The notes under the pieces: model-generated | Seen by the model: only the letters and a program-made list of their open reading frames with translations | Database searches by the model: none | Told to the model about the DNA's origin: nothing | Program-made: the position numbers and the translations under genes | In this document: positions 1-9,050 of the stretch, piece after piece | How the letters are laid out: every line of letters starts with the position of its first letter | Numbering within the stretch: position 1 is the stretch's first letter | Source: UKL13-3 sp943369665 | GTDB taxonomy: Bacteria > Bacteroidota > Bacteroidia > UKL13-3 | Reading direction: 5' to 3' | NCBI GenBank assembly: GCA_943369665.1 | Contig: CALRNX020000007.1 | Span: 1-64,000, forward strand | Length of the DNA: 64,000 nucleotides

Positions 1-3000
1 AATGGTGCTTATAACAACACAAATGGTGAATTGACACTTTCAAGTTCATTTGCAAGAGGTCAATCAATTGTATTAAATATTACTGCTCGTGTTGATGCTA
101 ACTTCAGTGGTGATTCAGTGCGCAATGCAGTACTCGTTCACTTGCCTGCTGATGTTGTAAATCATGGTGACTCTACTGATGAGGATACAACTCCGGTGAA
201 TCATCCTGTAGTTATCCGTACGATCGACTTAGCCGTTGCAAAAGTTGCTGCTGTATCTTCAGTTAATGTTGGTGATTCGATCGCTTACACGATTACTGTT
301 ACAAACAATGGACCAGCTTCATTGGATAGCGGTGAGGTCATCACATTTACTGAACAACCACAAACAGGTTTAACAATCGGTTCATACGCTTCTACAAACG
401 GTACATATAACAATGGTGAGTTAACATTGAATGCTTCATTCGATTCAGCTCAATCGATTGTGTTAAATGTAATGGCTCATGTAGATGCTAACTTTGTGGG
501 TGATTCAATCTACAATGCGATCCTGGTTCAATTGCCTACAGAAGTGATTCATACCGGTGACTCAATCGATACAGCTTATACTCCGGTTACCATCCCGGTT
601 GTTGTTCCTCGCACCATTGATTTAGCAGTGGCAAAAGTTGCTGCGGTAAGCTCAGTTAATGTTGGTGATTCAATCGCTTACACGATTACTGTTACTAACA
701 ATGGACCTGCTTCATTGGATAGCGGTGAGGTCATCACATTCACAGAACAACCACAAACCGGCTTAACAATCGGTTCATATGCTTCTGCAAATGGTACTTA
801 TAATAATGGTGAATTAACATTGAATGCTTCATTCGATTCAGCTCAATCGATTGTGTTGAATATAATGGCTCATGTAGATGCTAACTTTGTGGGTGATTCA
901 ATCTACAATGCGATCCTGGTTCAATTGCCTACAGATGTGATTCATACTGGTGATTCGGTTGATACAGCTTATACTCCGGTTAACATCCCGGTTGTTGTTC
1001 CTCGCACCATTGATTTAGCCGTTGCAAAAGTTGCTGCTGTATCTTCTGTTAATATTGGTGATTCAATTGCTTACACGATTACTGTTACTAACAACGGACC
1101 TGCTTCATTGGATAGCGGTGAGGTGATCACATTTACTGAACAACCACAAACCGGCTTAACAATCGGTTCATATGCTTCTGCAAATGGTACTTATAACAAT
1201 GGTGAGTTAACATTGAATGCTTCATTCGATTCAGCTCAATCGGTTGTATTAAATGTAACGGCTCATGTAGATGCCAACTTTGTGGGTGATTCAATCTACA
1301 ATGCGATCCTGGTTCAATTGCCTACAGATGTGATTCATACTGGTGACTCAATCGATACAGCTTATACTCCGGTTACCATCCCGGTTGTTGTTCCTCGCAC
1401 CATTGATTTAGCAGTGGCAAAAGTTGCTTCGGTAAGCTCAGTTAATGTTGGTGATTCAATCGCTTACACGATTACTGTTACTAACAACGGACCTGCTTCA
1501 TTGGATAGCGGTGAGGTCATCACATTCACTGAACAACCACAAACCGGCTTAACAATCGGTTCATATGCTTCTGCAAATGGTACTTATAACAATGGTGAGT
1601 TAACATTGAATGCTTCATTCGATTCGGCTCAATCGGTTGTGTTAAATGTAACGGCTCATGTAGATGCCAACTTTGTGGGTGATTCAATTTACAATGCGAT
1701 CCTGGTTCAATTGCCTACAGATGTAATTCATACTGGTGACTCAATCGATACAGCTTATACTCCGGTTACCATCCCGGTTGTTGTTCCTCGTACGATCGAC
1801 TTAACTGTAACTAAAACAACAAATAGTACAGTCGTAAATGCAGGTGATTCAATTGAGTACACAATCACCATTACAAACAACGGTCCTTCACAATTCAACA
1901 CCAATGATACACTTACGGTTTATGATATTGCCCCTAACGGACTTAATATATACACCTATCGTTCAGCAAATGGAACTTACAACCCAATAACCGGTGCATT
2001 CATATTAAACAACGCAACAACTCAAGGACAGTCAATAGCACTTTCTGTATTTGGTATTGTAAATGCCGACTTCTTAAACGATTCAGTTGAAAATGCAGTA
2101 TTGGTAAGATTACCAAAAGATGTTACGCACACGGGAGATAGCACAAGCTCGGTTAAATCGAAAGTATTGCGTAGCGTGAATCTTGCCGTAAGCAAAACAA
2201 CAGCAAACACCCAGGTATCTGTTGGCGACAGTATTACGTATACGATCGACATTACCAACAATGGACCTTCTACATTGGCTGCAAATGAAATTGTTTCAAT
2301 CATCGACCAACCTGAAACGGGTTTAGTGATTGGCTCGTATGCTACAACTTACGGAACATATAATGATGCTAACGGTGAATTAACCCTTGCAAACGCATTC
2401 GCACAAGGACAAACGATCACATTAAATGTTAAGGCATTTGTATCAACGGCCTTCGCAGGCGATTCGATCCACAACGCAGTGCTTGTTCAATTGCCAGATA
2501 GCATAACAAACACTGGCGATTCAACAGACACCGTTACAACTCCGGTATTCTATCCTGTTGTTCCGCGCAGCATTAACCTTTCAGTGAATAAAGTTGCAAC
2601 AGTAACGAGTGTATCAGCTGGAGATTCCATTTCATATTCGATAACTGTTACCAATAACGGAAGATCATCGTTGGATAGTGGTGAGATCATTACCTTCATC
2701 GAGCAACCGGGACTTGGATTAACAATTGGTTCGTACGCAACAGCAAACGGAACTTATGATAGTACCAATGGCCAACTAACACTCAACAATTCATTCGACT
2801 CTGCACAATCTGTTGTCTTAAATGTAACGGCACGTATCGATTCAAACTTTGTTGGTGACACAATCCATAATGCAGTATTAGTACAGTTACCAACTGATGT
2901 AATCGTAACCGGTGATTCAACAGATACCGCATACACCTCTATCCTACATCCTGTTGGTTCACGCCAAATTGATCTTACGGTAAGCAAGATTGCATTAGCA

Positions 3001-4662
3001 AACAATGTTTTTGCAGGAGATTCAATTTCATATACCATCACTGTTACAAACAATGGAAGGTCATCATTGGATAGCGGTGAAGTAATAAGAATTATTGAGC
3101 AACCTGCTGCCGGTTTGAGTATTGGTTCATTTAATACACCTAATGGTCTCTATAATTTTGCAACGAAACGTCTGATCTTAAACAGCAAATTCGATTCGGC
3201 ACAATCAATTGTATTGAATATTACTGCACGCATTGATTCAGCTTATACTGGTGATTCAATCCACAACGCAGTATGGGTGCAATTACCAATTGATGTGATT
3301 GTTTCAGGTGATTCAACCGATACCGTTTATACTCAGATTAGAAAACCATATGCAATTGCCAGTGATGTTAACGCAAGTAATGTAACTGTTTGTGAAGGTG
3401 ACAGTGCTATCTTATCCGTTTCGAGCACAACCGTTATCAATCCGGTGTTTACATGGTACGCAGATTCGATGATGACCCAGGTTTTAGGATCGGGAGTTAC
3501 ATTCAAATTCTTACCTTCAGCTACTACTCCAATTTATGTTTCTGTAAAAGGAGATAACAAGTTGGAAAACCAGGTAGGAACAACCCGTAATGTCATCGCA
3601 TATGTAAACAGCAGAGGTTTAGCATCGAGCATTATTTCTAACGATACGTCAACATGTAATGGTCAGTCTGTTGTATTATCAGCTTCAAGTATTGGCATCA
3701 ATAATCCGGTTTACCGTTGGTACACAGATTCTGCTTTAACCAACAGAGTAGCACAAGGTAATAGCTTCACTACACCAACGCTTACAGCCGATACTCAATA
3801 TTTCATTACGGTTAGTGGCGATAGTATCTGTGAAAGTAAAGATGCACGTAAAGTTATAGTGCACGTAACAAACTGTATTCCTGATACCATAATGATCGGA
3901 ATTGCTAAATCGGCTAATACACCGGTTGCAAATGCAGATGGAAGTTATGATGTGAAGTATACTTTAATCGTTAAAAACTACGGTAGTGCTTTATTGAAGA
4001 ATATTGCGATCAGCGATAACCTGAAAGCAACGTTCCCATCTCCTACCCAGTTTAGTGTTGTTGGAAATATTACAAATACAGGAAGGCTTGCAATTAATAA
4101 TAGCTTTAACGGAAGTACAGATACAACAATATCAGTTACTCAAAACAGCGAATTGGGAATCGGAGAAACAGACACTATTGCATTTACGGTAAGAATCATA
4201 CCAAACAACTTCTTTGGTCCATTTAGCAATACAGCATATGCAGTGGCTACCGATTCAAGCGGTAATAGCATAACAATGGATGTTTCTACGGATGGAATTA
4301 ACCCGGATCCAAATGAAAACGGAATTCCTTCAGAAAACGCTCCAACGGTAATTACGTTAACGCCTCCTGATCAACCTAAGGTTTCAATTCCAAATGGATT
4401 CTCTCCAAACGGTGATGGTGTGAATGACTTCTTCTATATCGATAATCCTAATGGTTACAGGTTATACCTTGCCGTATACAATCGTTGGGGAAATATCATC
4501 TACGAAAAAGAAAACTACGATAATACATGGAATGGTACCAGCGAGAGGGGAATCGTAATCGGAGAAGAAGTCCCGGACGGCACCTATTTCTACTTGATAG
4601 AGTATACCGATGAAAACAACATTGACAGAAGTAAAAACGGATTCATCACAATCAGCAGATAA
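1..4662 (+). CDS. T9SS-secreted surface adhesin with DUF11 repeats (5' end outside window)
   Basis: The reading frame is open from base 1, so this is the C-terminal 1553 codons of a larger protein; the first TTG at 31 is not a real start. It holds about nine DUF11-like beta-sandwich units of 127-132 residues (TVTNNGP-type core), four nearly identical. Two Ig-like domains follow (about 3346-3885; CEGDSAILSVSS and CNGQSVVLSASS), then a further DUF11-like unit (about 3890-4370). From about 4378 there is a gliding-motility-type (type B) T9SS sorting domain, with IPNGFSPNGDGVND, YNRWGNIIYE and DGTYFYLIEY. Known for the family: such proteins cross the outer membrane by T9SS and are held on the cell surface with help from a PorP/SprF partner, which is the next gene, 8 nt downstream. 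Inferred role: adhesin or gliding adhesin; the ligand is unknown. Confidence 0.9.
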   Translation, partial: NGAYNNTNGELTLSSSFARGQSIVLNITARVDANFSGDSVRNAVLVHLPADVVNHGDSTDEDTTPVNHPVVIRTIDLAVAKVAAVSSVNVGDSIAYTITVTNNGPASLDSGEVITFTEQPQTGLTIGSYASTNGTYNNGELTLNASFDSAQSIVLNVMAHVDANFVGDSIYNAILVQLPTEVIHTGDSIDTAYTPVTIPVVVPRTIDLAVAKVAAVSSVNVGDSIAYTITVTNNGPASLDSGEVITFTEQPQTGLTIGSYASANGTYNNGELTLNASFDSAQSIVLNIMAHVDANFVGDSIYNAILVQLPTDVIHTGDSVDTAYTPVNIPVVVPRTIDLAVAKVAAVSSVNIGDSIAYTITVTNNGPASLDSGEVITFTEQPQTGLTIGSYASANGTYNNGELTLNASFDSAQSVVLNVTAHVDANFVGDSIYNAILVQLPTDVIHTGDSIDTAYTPVTIPVVVPRTIDLAVAKVASVSSVNVGDSIAYTITVTNNGPASLDSGEVITFTEQPQTGLTIGSYASANGTYNNGELTLNASFDSAQSVVLNVTAHVDANFVGDSIYNAILVQLPTDVIHTGDSIDTAYTPVTIPVVVPRTIDLTVTKTTNSTVVNAGDSIEYTITITNNGPSQFNTNDTLTVYDIAPNGLNIYTYRSANGTYNPITGAFILNNATTQGQSIALSVFGIVNADFLNDSVENAVLVRLPKDVTHTGDSTSSVKSKVLRSVNLAVSKTTANTQVSVGDSITYTIDITNNGPSTLAANEIVSIIDQPETGLVIGSYATTYGTYNDANGELTLANAFAQGQTITLNVKAFVSTAFAGDSIHNAVLVQLPDSITNTGDSTDTVTTPVFYPVVPRSINLSVNKVATVTSVSAGDSISYSITVTNNGRSSLDSGEIITFIEQPGLGLTIGSYATANGTYDSTNGQLTLNNSFDSAQSVVLNVTARIDSNFVGDTIHNAVLVQLPTDVIVTGDSTDTAYTSILHPVGSRQIDLTVSKIALANNVFAGDSISYTITVTNNGRSSLDSGEVIRIIEQPAAGLSIGSFNTPNGLYNFATKRLILNSKFDSAQSIVLNITARIDSAYTGDSIHNAVWVQLPIDVIVSGDSTDTVYTQIRKPYAIASDVNASNVTVCEGDSAILSVSSTTVINPVFTWYADSMMTQVLGSGVTFKFLPSATTPIYVSVKGDNKLENQVGTTRNVIAYVNSRGLASSIISNDTSTCNGQSVVLSASSIGINNPVYRWYTDSALTNRVAQGNSFTTPTLTADTQYFITVSGDSICESKDARKVIVHVTNCIPDTIMIGIAKSANTPVANADGSYDVKYTLIVKNYGSALLKNIAISDNLKATFPSPTQFSVVGNITNTGRLAINNSFNGSTDTTISVTQNSELGIGETDTIAFTVRIIPNNFFGPFSNTAYAVATDSSGNSITMDVSTDGINPDPNENGIPSENAPTVITLTPPDQPKVSIPNGFSPNGDGVNDFFYIDNPNGYRLYLAVYNRWGNIIYEKENYDNTWNGTSERGIVIGEEVPDGTYFYLIEYTDENNIDRSKNGFITISR
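217..1788 (+). repeat. Four tandem 393-bp near-identical coding repeats
   Basis: Units begin at 217, 610, 1003 and 1396, exactly 393 bp (131 codons) apart, each starting with codons for RTIDLAVAK and ending in a PV-rich linker. Protein differences among them are limited to a handful of positions (for example ASTNG/ASANG, QSIVL/QSVVL, LPTE/LPTD). Diverged units continue at 1789, 2170, 2566 and 2962 with spacings of 381, 396 and 396 bp. The near identity at the nucleotide level points to recent unequal crossover or gene conversion, and copy number may vary between strains or be collapsed in assembly. Confidence 0.95.
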
Positions 4663-4670
4663 GAACAAAA

Positions 4671-5594
4671 ATGAAAACATATATTCAATATCTCATTTGT
4701 TTAACACTCATTGTATTGAGTTTAAAATCGAATGCACAACAAGAAGCAATGTATTCACAATACATGTTTAATACGATGGCATTAAACCCATCGTATGCCG
4801 GTAGCAGGGAAGTTTTCAGCGCAACCCTATTGGCACGTGCTCAGTGGAGAGGAATTGAAGGAGCCCCTGTTTCACAAACATTAAGTATGGATGCTCCACT
4901 CAATAATAAAAAAGTAGGAGTTGGGCTGATCGTGTTTAACGACAAGATCGGATTAACACACAACACGGGTGCGCACGCCAGCTATGCTTATAGAATCCGG
5001 TTGAAAAAAAGCACTTTTTCAATGGGACTTAAACTCGGTATGGTTCAATATCAAGCCAATCTAAACCAGGCAACATTGAGTACCGGTAATACTTCCGATG
5101 ATGCAGGTTTTCAAAACAATGTAAGCGTTCTCATTCCAAGTGCAGGTACAGGCTTTTACCTCAACAGCGATAAGTACTATTTTGGCGCATCCATTCCAAA
5201 TCTATACAACACCCAGCTTACCAAAAACGCTAAAGTACATGTAAACAAATATGATCACTTATTTGTAATGGCCGGTTATGTGTTTAGCCTTAACAAAGAC
5301 TTTAAGCTTAAACCATCTGCTCTCTACAAATTTGTAAAAGGAGCGCCAATGGAGCTCGATCTAAATGCCAATCTTTGGATGTATGATGTGGTAGGTTTAG
5401 GGATATCGTATCGTACCGGTGACGCTATTGTTGCAATGGCCGAAATACAAGTGAGAAACAACTTCAGGATAGGTTATTCTTATGATTATACAACCACAGC
5501 CTTACGAAAATACAATACAGGCTCTCATGAATTGATCCTTCGCTTCGAATTTGGTTTCGGTAAAACCAAGGTTATTACTCCACGTTATTTTTAG
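4671..5594 (+). CDS. PorP/SprF family type IX secretion outer-membrane protein
   Basis: 307 residues with an N-terminal signal peptide (about 1-22, ending SNAQ) and the family hallmark right after it: QEAMYSQYMFNTMALNPSYAGS. The rest is alternating beta strands ending in a strand-like FEFGFG segment, as expected for an outer-membrane barrel. In Flavobacterium johnsoniae SprF is needed for secretion and attachment of the type B CTD adhesin SprB. The gene lies 8 nt after a type B CTD adhesin gene and 8 nt before a PorE-like gene, so it is the likely dedicated anchor or secretion partner in one operon. ATG at 4671 is preceded by an A-rich AAGAACAAAA. Confidence 0.92.
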   Translation: MKTYIQYLICLTLIVLSLKSNAQQEAMYSQYMFNTMALNPSYAGSREVFSATLLARAQWRGIEGAPVSQTLSMDAPLNNKKVGVGLIVFNDKIGLTHNTGAHASYAYRIRLKKSTFSMGLKLGMVQYQANLNQATLSTGNTSDDAGFQNNVSVLIPSAGTGFYLNSDKYYFGASIPNLYNTQLTKNAKVHVNKYDHLFVMAGYVFSLNKDFKLKPSALYKFVKGAPMELDLNANLWMYDVVGLGISYRTGDAIVAMAEIQVRNNFRIGYSYDYTTTALRKYNTGSHELILRFEFGFGKTKVITPRYF

Positions 5595-5602
5595 TTATCA
5601 AA

Positions 5603-8032
5603 ATGCATTTATACAGATTCCCATTTCTGCTTCTCTCAATTCTGTTCACTTTAAACAGTGCCGCACAAAATGCGCTCGCGCTTAAAGAAAAGATAGCTAA
5701 TAAATACTACAAAAACATGAGCTACATGCAAGCCATCGCAGCTTATGAAGATATTCTTGACGAGGACTCAAGTAACACCAGAGTATTGCCAAACCTGGCT
5801 TATTCATATCGTAAAATTTCGGATATGAGCAATGCGGAGCGCATGTTTGCCATACTTGTCAAAATGGATTCGACCAATGCAGCATACACATTGGAATATG
5901 CCCAACTCCTGGCCATCAATAAAAAATATGCTGAATCAGCTATCCAATACGAGCGTTACGCAAGACTCAATCCTGCCGATAAACGTAGTAAGGCTTTCTC
6001 CGAAGTATACCAGGATGAAACCATTTTGATCAACAAACAAACTAAAGTAAATGTAGCACTTGTTAATTTCAATTCCGGTCAAAGCGACTTTAGCCCAACC
6101 TTCTACAAAAAAGGAGTTGTATTTGTTTCCAATCGCAGTTATAGCACTGCCATCAAAAGAACTTTCGAATGGGACCAGACAGCCTTTTTAGATTTATACT
6201 ATGTGAAAGACACATCAGATATTAAAAAAGTAAACCAAACTGACACTGCCGCAGGAAAATCAAGTCGCAAAAAAATATATTATAATGATGATGATACCCG
6301 TTTCACAAGCAACGACTCGCGAACAATGGGCTATATCGGTTATAAATATGTTGATACTTCTAATATGTTTGTTACCCCTGATATCGTTGTTGAACAATTC
6401 AGCAGAAAAATAAAAACCAAATACCATGAAGGACCTTTAACATTTTCGGCCGATCAAAAAACAATCATCTTTACCAGAAATAACTACAATAAAGGCTGGG
6501 CCCGAAAATCAGATGATGGTGTGAATATGCTCAAACTTTACTCTGCGCAAATTGATGATGCAGGGAATTGGACCAATGTACACCCACTTAATATTAACAA
6601 TAATAACTACTCTGTGGGGCATCCCACATTGGCAGCCGGAGACACTATTTTATATTTTGTAAGTGATATGCCGGGCGGAATTGGTGGAGCTGATATTTAT
6701 AAAAGTTATTGGAGAGATGGCAAATGGAGTACCCCTGAAAACCTGGGACGTCCGATTAATACCGAAGGCAATGAACTCTTTCCATACATCGATAAAGAAG
6801 GCACACTCTATTTTTCGAGTTCAGGACATCCAGGTATCGGAGGTCTCGACATTTTCAAAACATCGCTTACAAATCCCAATATTGAAAATTTAGGCATTCC
6901 GATGAATAGCAATTATGACGATTTTGGCGTGGCGCTCGATCAAAATGCATCACAAGGATACTTTAGCTCCAACAGAAGACGCGGTATAAATGATGATGAT
7001 ATTTATAAAGTATCGCTCATTAAGCAGAAAAAATTCACGATCAAAATCGTAGATAGTCTTACCAATGAGCCTATCGCATCGTCAACTGTAAATGTAACGG
7101 ATATTGGAACAAGCCTTCCTGTCTCAGTTGATTCTGCTACGATTGGAACCTTTGATGCACAATTATGGCACGATGCAAATTACACCAGCAGTGCAGTGGC
7201 CAATAGGTATGTTCCTAAGGTAATTTCCTTTACAGCCGATGAAAGAAACCCAACCATTATCATTCCGCTCGTGCGTATGGTGGAAGGCTGTATTGTTGCC
7301 GGAACCATAACCGATAAAGACACCAAACTTCCGGTTGCCGGAGCACGAGTTGTAATTATTGATAAAGCCTCAAGAGATACTGTTTATGATTATAAAGTAG
7401 GCGAAAATGGCCAATACCGTTATGCCGCATTAAAAGGGAATAAAGCATACGATATTGATGTAAGCCGGGAAGGCTATTTTAATAAACCCGCCACACAACT
7501 TAATACAAATGGCAACCAATGTCTTTCGGCTGAAATACGGGAATATGATTACCGCAGAGACTTTGTACTTGAGCAAATTATTGTAGGTAGAGCCATTAAG
7601 ATCGACAATATCTATTTCGACCTGGCGAAATACAATATCAGAACAGATGCTGCCAAAGAGTTGGATAAGATCGTAAAGCTCATGAATGAAAACCCCGATA
7701 TCATTATTGAATTAAGCTCTCATACCGATTGCCGTGCATCATACCAATACAACATGACATTGTCGGATAATCGTGCCAAATCATCGGCCAGTTATATTAT
7801 TAGCAAAGGAATCAGTGCCAACCGTATCACAGGCAAAGGTTACGGAGAAACCAAACTGGTAAACGATTGTGCCTGCGAAGGAAAAGAAATCAGCAGGGTA
7901 TGTACTGAAGAAGAACACCAGGCGAACAGAAGAACAGAATTTCAGGTTACCGGATTTTTATCAGACAAAAACACTTCAATTTTAAACCAAGGAAAAGGAG
8001 AAACACCAACCTCTGTTCCATTACCAAAGTAA
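5603..8032 (+). CDS. PorE-like OmpA-family protein (TPR, PD40 propeller, regulatory beta domain, OmpA)
   Basis: 809 residues. Signal peptide about 1-21 (ending SAAQ); TPR-like helices about 28-130 (YMQAIAAYEDIL, NLAYSYRK); WD40/PD40-like blades about 270-480 (GPLTFSADQKTIIFTR, LYFSSSGHPGIGGLDIF, GYFSSNRRRG); a CarboxypepD-regulatory fold about 565-640; and a C-terminal OmpA peptidoglycan-binding domain from about 663 (IYFDLAKYNIR, LSSHTDCRAS, LSDNRAKSSASYI, NRRTEF). This is the domain order of Porphyromonas gingivalis PorE, a T9SS component that bridges peptidoglycan and the outer membrane. It starts 8 nt after the PorP/SprF gene. Whether it serves the general secretion machine or only this adhesin cannot be told from sequence. 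Confidence 0.9.
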   Translation: MHLYRFPFLLLSILFTLNSAAQNALALKEKIANKYYKNMSYMQAIAAYEDILDEDSSNTRVLPNLAYSYRKISDMSNAERMFAILVKMDSTNAAYTLEYAQLLAINKKYAESAIQYERYARLNPADKRSKAFSEVYQDETILINKQTKVNVALVNFNSGQSDFSPTFYKKGVVFVSNRSYSTAIKRTFEWDQTAFLDLYYVKDTSDIKKVNQTDTAAGKSSRKKIYYNDDDTRFTSNDSRTMGYIGYKYVDTSNMFVTPDIVVEQFSRKIKTKYHEGPLTFSADQKTIIFTRNNYNKGWARKSDDGVNMLKLYSAQIDDAGNWTNVHPLNINNNNYSVGHPTLAAGDTILYFVSDMPGGIGGADIYKSYWRDGKWSTPENLGRPINTEGNELFPYIDKEGTLYFSSSGHPGIGGLDIFKTSLTNPNIENLGIPMNSNYDDFGVALDQNASQGYFSSNRRRGINDDDIYKVSLIKQKKFTIKIVDSLTNEPIASSTVNVTDIGTSLPVSVDSATIGTFDAQLWHDANYTSSAVANRYVPKVISFTADERNPTIIIPLVRMVEGCIVAGTITDKDTKLPVAGARVVIIDKASRDTVYDYKVGENGQYRYAALKGNKAYDIDVSREGYFNKPATQLNTNGNQCLSAEIREYDYRRDFVLEQIIVGRAIKIDNIYFDLAKYNIRTDAAKELDKIVKLMNENPDIIIELSSHTDCRASYQYNMTLSDNRAKSSASYIISKGISANRITGKGYGETKLVNDCACEGKEISRVCTEEEHQANRRTEFQVTGFLSDKNTSILNQGKGETPTSVPLPK

Positions 8033-8036
8033 ATCA

Positions 8037-8429
8037 ATGGAAGTAGCATTTAAACATAATACGATCTCAATTAATGATGTAGATGAAATTTGCATTATTG
8101 ACGACTCGCTTATTCCAAGAGCATTAAGCGAAAAGGTTTGCAAAATAGCATTACCACAGATACCCGTTCGTAGTTTCGAGAGCGTGGATTCCGCAATCCA
8201 CTACCTTGAACAAGCAGCACCTCGTAAACGAACGATATTCCTGGACCTGGAGATGCCCGATAAAAATGGCTGGGATTTCCTTAATTTATATCGACTCCAT
8301 TGGTATGAAAGTCTTTATATACTTTCCTCAAGTGAATGTGCGAACGATATCGAGATGTCGAAAAAATTCCCGGTTGTGATTGATTATTTGATAAAACCTT
8401 TGAAGCCGGAAATCATCAAACACCTATAA
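8037..8429 (+). CDS. Stand-alone response-regulator receiver domain
   Basis: 130 residues consisting only of a CheY-like receiver. Visible landmarks are the acidic pair D22-D23 (IIDDS), phospho-acceptor D70 (FLDLEMPDKNGW), switch S97/S98 (ILSSSE) and K120 (YLIKPL). There is no output domain. The ATG lies 4 nt after the stop of the PorE-like gene, so it appears to be the last gene of the T9SS operon; the convergent FAH-family gene ends 2 nt further on. Inference: it may couple a phosphorelay to the adhesin or secretion apparatus by protein-protein contact. No cognate kinase is adjacent. Confidence 0.88.
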   Translation: MEVAFKHNTISINDVDEICIIDDSLIPRALSEKVCKIALPQIPVRSFESVDSAIHYLEQAAPRKRTIFLDLEMPDKNGWDFLNLYRLHWYESLYILSSSECANDIEMSKKFPVVIDYLIKPLKPEIIKHL

Positions 8430-8431
8430 AC

Positions 8432-9040
8432 TTACTTAACTGAACAGGTTAACATTTTTTTATCTTCAATAAAACCATCCAATACATCCCCAATATTCAC
8501 CTTGCTTACTCCTGCAGGCGTACCTGTATAAATCAAATCGCCAACTTTCAGGGTAAAATATTGCGACACAAAACTGACAATCTGTTCAAAAGAAAATATC
8601 ATCTGAGCGGTATTTCCATGTTGAACGACTTCCCCGTTTTTGGTTAAGGAGAAATTGATATTTTTCAAGTCCAGTTTGTCAATCGTCATAAAATCACCCA
8701 GTGGAGCCGACCCATCAAAACCTTTTGCAAGCTCCCAGGGCAAACCCTTTTCTTTTAGTCTGGTTTGCACATCACGCGCGGTAAAATCAATTCCCAAACC
8801 GATTTCGTTGAAATAATTTTTTGCAAACTTCTCCTGAATTTTCTTGCCCATTTTATTAATACGAATCACCAGTTCCACCTCATGGTGCACATCATTACTA
8901 AAATCAGGATGGTAAAATGGATCACCATTTTTGAGCAAAGCTGTATCAGGTTTACTAAAGATAACCGGATTTTCAGGTACCGCATTACCAAGCTCCTTGG
9001 CATGTTCGCTGTAATTACGACCTACACAAAATATTTTCAT
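8432..9040 (-). CDS. Fumarylacetoacetate hydrolase (FAH) family protein
   Basis: 202 residues from ATG at 9040 (MKIFCVGRNYSEH), the standard FAH-family N-terminus; an upstream in-frame extension is not supported. Candidate metal ligands are E54 and E56 (HHEVELVIR) and D85 (GIDFTARD), with K106 in LAKGFDGSAPLG and a C-terminal YTGTPAGVSKV loop. The family includes fumarylpyruvate and acylpyruvate hydrolases and oxaloacetate decarboxylases, cleaving or decarboxylating 2-keto acids with Mg or Mn. The exact substrate is not predictable here. It sits 10 nt downstream of the ATPase gene on the same strand, so co-transcription is possible although no functional link is obvious. Confidence 0.85.
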   Translation of the reverse strand: MKIFCVGRNYSEHAKELGNAVPENPVIFSKPDTALLKNGDPFYHPDFSNDVHHEVELVIRINKMGKKIQEKFAKNYFNEIGLGIDFTARDVQTRLKEKGLPWELAKGFDGSAPLGDFMTIDKLDLKNINFSLTKNGEVVQHGNTAQMIFSFEQIVSFVSQYFTLKVGDLIYTGTPAGVSKVNIGDVLDGFIEDKKMLTCSVK

Positions 9041-9050
9041 TTTTACTACA

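Noticed and set aside
217..1788. CRISPR-like array or mobile repeat
   Set aside because: The repeats are long, contiguous, without spacers and continue a single protein frame.
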